Assembly: GCF_001971705.1 (NCBI RefSeq)
Contig: NZ_CP019327.1
Location: 372,001 to 436,000 of the forward strand
Source: Natronorubrum daqingense
GTDB lineage: Archaea > Halobacteriota > Halobacteria > Halobacteriales > Natrialbaceae
Reading direction: 5' to 3'
Length of the DNA stretch: 64,000 bases
Below are positions 62,675 through 64,000 of this stretch, piece after piece; position 1 is the first letter of the stretch; each line of letters begins with the position of its first letter. Both the position numbers and the translations under genes were made by a program. A model generated the notes under the pieces. That model worked only from the letters and a program-made list of their open reading frames with translations, had not been told where the DNA came from and did not search any database.

Positions 62675-63904
62675 ATGACTCCAGTGGATGCTACCGACGG
62701 ACGGGAGCCGACGACGCGCTTCGAGTACGAGCCATCGACGATCCGACTCGGCCCGAACTGTGTCGACGACCTCGAGGACGAACTCGCGGCCAACGGCTTC
62801 GAACGCGCACTCGTCGTCTGTGGCTCGACCGTCGGTAGGACACCGGACGTGATCGGCCCGGTTACCGACGGAATCGGTGACCGATTAGTGGGCGTTTTCG
62901 ACGAAACGACGCCGAAAAAACGCCTTGCGACGGCCGCGAACGCCCTCGAGCGCCTCGAGGCGGAGCGAGCGGACGTGCTCGTGAGCCTCGGTGGCGGAAG
63001 TAGCCTCGACGTGGCGAAGGCGGCGAGCGTCCTCGCGGCGAGCGACCGTCCGACGGCTGAAATTGCCGACGAGTTCGCCCGGACGGAGACGATCACCGTT
63101 CCGGACGAGGGGCTGGTGCCAATCGTCGCCGTCCCGACGACGCTCGCCGGGGCCGACCTCTCGATGAGCGCGGGGGTCACTGCCGGACCCGAGTCGGGAT
63201 TGGTCGACACCGTCGTCGAAGGCGGGATCTCACATCCGGGACTCATGCCTGCAGCCGCAGTGTACGACCCGACGATGCTCGAGACGACGCCGGAGACCAT
63301 CCTCGCTGGGTCGGCGATGAACGGCTTCGACAAGGGCATCGAGACGCTCTACTCGGCCGCTGGGTCGCCGGTAACCGACGCCACGGCCAGACACGGTCTC
63401 GAGAAACTCGCGGACGGGCTACGCGCGTTCGGTGACGGTGCCCGGGATATCGATACGTATCAGACTCTTCTCGAGGGAATCGTCCTCGTCCAGTACGGAA
63501 TCTCTCGCGCCGACGGGTCGACGCTCTCGATCGTCCACGCCTTCGGACACGGTCTCACACGAACGTACAGCGTCCAGCAGGGGGCCGCTCACGCCGTCGT
63601 CGTTCCTCACGTCCTCGAGTATCTCTTCGAACAGGACGACGTCGACGCTCGAGCAGGGATGCTCGCGGACGCCCTCGGCGTCGAAAATGCGGCCGATCAC
63701 GGTAGTGCAGTCGTCGAGGCAGTCACCGAAATTCGGGACGCACTCGGACTCCCCGCATGCCTGCGGAACGTCGACGGACCCGAACCCGACGAGTTCGAAG
63801 CCGTTGCGACCCACATTCTAAGCGACCGATTGATGGCGAACACGCCGCCGGGACTCGAGCCGACGGTCGACGACATCGACGGAATCCTCGAGCGAGCGTG
63901 GTGA
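62675..63904 (+). CDS. iron-containing alcohol dehydrogenase family protein
   Basis: 409 residues. Group III ADH fold: VSLGGGSSLDVAKAASVLAA for NAD(P) binding, VPTTLAGADLSMSAG, then metal-ligand motifs MNGFDKGIETLYS and VHAFGHGLTRTYSVQQGAAH with His residues. It oxidises or reduces an alcohol or polyol; the substrate is unknown (glycerol dehydrogenase-like or other). No neighbours suggest its role. The last 96 bases of the window hold no gene. Confidence 0.9.
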   Translation: MTPVDATDGREPTTRFEYEPSTIRLGPNCVDDLEDELAANGFERALVVCGSTVGRTPDVIGPVTDGIGDRLVGVFDETTPKKRLATAANALERLEAERADVLVSLGGGSSLDVAKAASVLAASDRPTAEIADEFARTETITVPDEGLVPIVAVPTTLAGADLSMSAGVTAGPESGLVDTVVEGGISHPGLMPAAAVYDPTMLETTPETILAGSAMNGFDKGIETLYSAAGSPVTDATARHGLEKLADGLRAFGDGARDIDTYQTLLEGIVLVQYGISRADGSTLSIVHAFGHGLTRTYSVQQGAAHAVVVPHVLEYLFEQDDVDARAGMLADALGVENAADHGSAVVEAVTEIRDALGLPACLRNVDGPEPDEFEAVATHILSDRLMANTPPGLEPTVDDIDGILERAW

Positions 63905-64000
63905 GCAGTCGACGGACGCAGTCTCGACGATTCGGATCCGATCGTCGGTGGCGGCTCGAGAGGGCGTCGCTGTGGGCCGATTTCGGGACACACGGATTAG

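Overview
The window comes from a halophilic archaeon (class Halobacteria, probably family Natrialbaceae by general look; the family is inference). Evidence: high GC, very acidic proteins, Tat-type exported proteins and lipoproteins, TATA-box promoters placed about 25-35 bases before start codons (leaderless mRNAs), TFE, KEOPS Pcc1, ribosomal protein S3Ae, HalOD1 and ThiN-domain proteins, and a tRNA without an encoded CCA.

Layout. 1-1.0 kb: pilin-like secreted proteins. 1.1-13.3 kb: a chemotaxis locus, minus-strand cheW-cheY-cheB-cheA-cheC-cheC-cheD-cheR with 4-8 base overlaps at most junctions, an HsdR-N-like protein at its end and a divergent second cheW. CheA is 1506 residues, mostly because of an acidic low-complexity linker of about 880 residues; CheW also carries a disordered insert. 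13.3-37.3 kb: ordinary chromosomal genes, including tfe, a ThiN-domain regulator and thi4, a polysaccharide flippase, topA, an Lrp-type regulator, porAB and aroC. 37.4-42 kb: an accessory stretch with a frameshifted phosphodiesterase, a 179-bp MITE with an 8-bp target duplication, an AT-rich exported protein, a decayed IS6-like element and a small membrane protein. 42-52.4 kb: thiolase, aroA, an M24 peptidase, tyrA, an Rsm22-like methyltransferase and surE. 52.4-57.5 kb: small regulators, lipoproteins, an Mrr-type nuclease with a membrane anchor, and tRNA-Ala(GGC) with a duplicated 3' piece. 57.8-64 kb: an acyl-CoA synthetase, a 178-bp compound palindrome, the rps15/RecJ-like/pcc1/rps3ae operon and an iron alcohol dehydrogenase.

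How genes work together. The che genes form one complete signalling and adaptation system: receptor coupling (CheW), kinase (CheA), response regulator (CheY), methylation (CheR/CheB/CheD) and phosphatases (CheC). AroC, AroA and TyrA are steps of aromatic amino-acid synthesis spread over 13 kb with the accessory stretch between aroC and aroA. The ThiN regulator and Thi4 suggest local control of thiamine synthesis. The window has repeated short palindromes and direct repeats beside gene ends; these and the giant CheA linker are the least explained features. No CRISPR array, rRNA, replication origin or intact transposase was seen.
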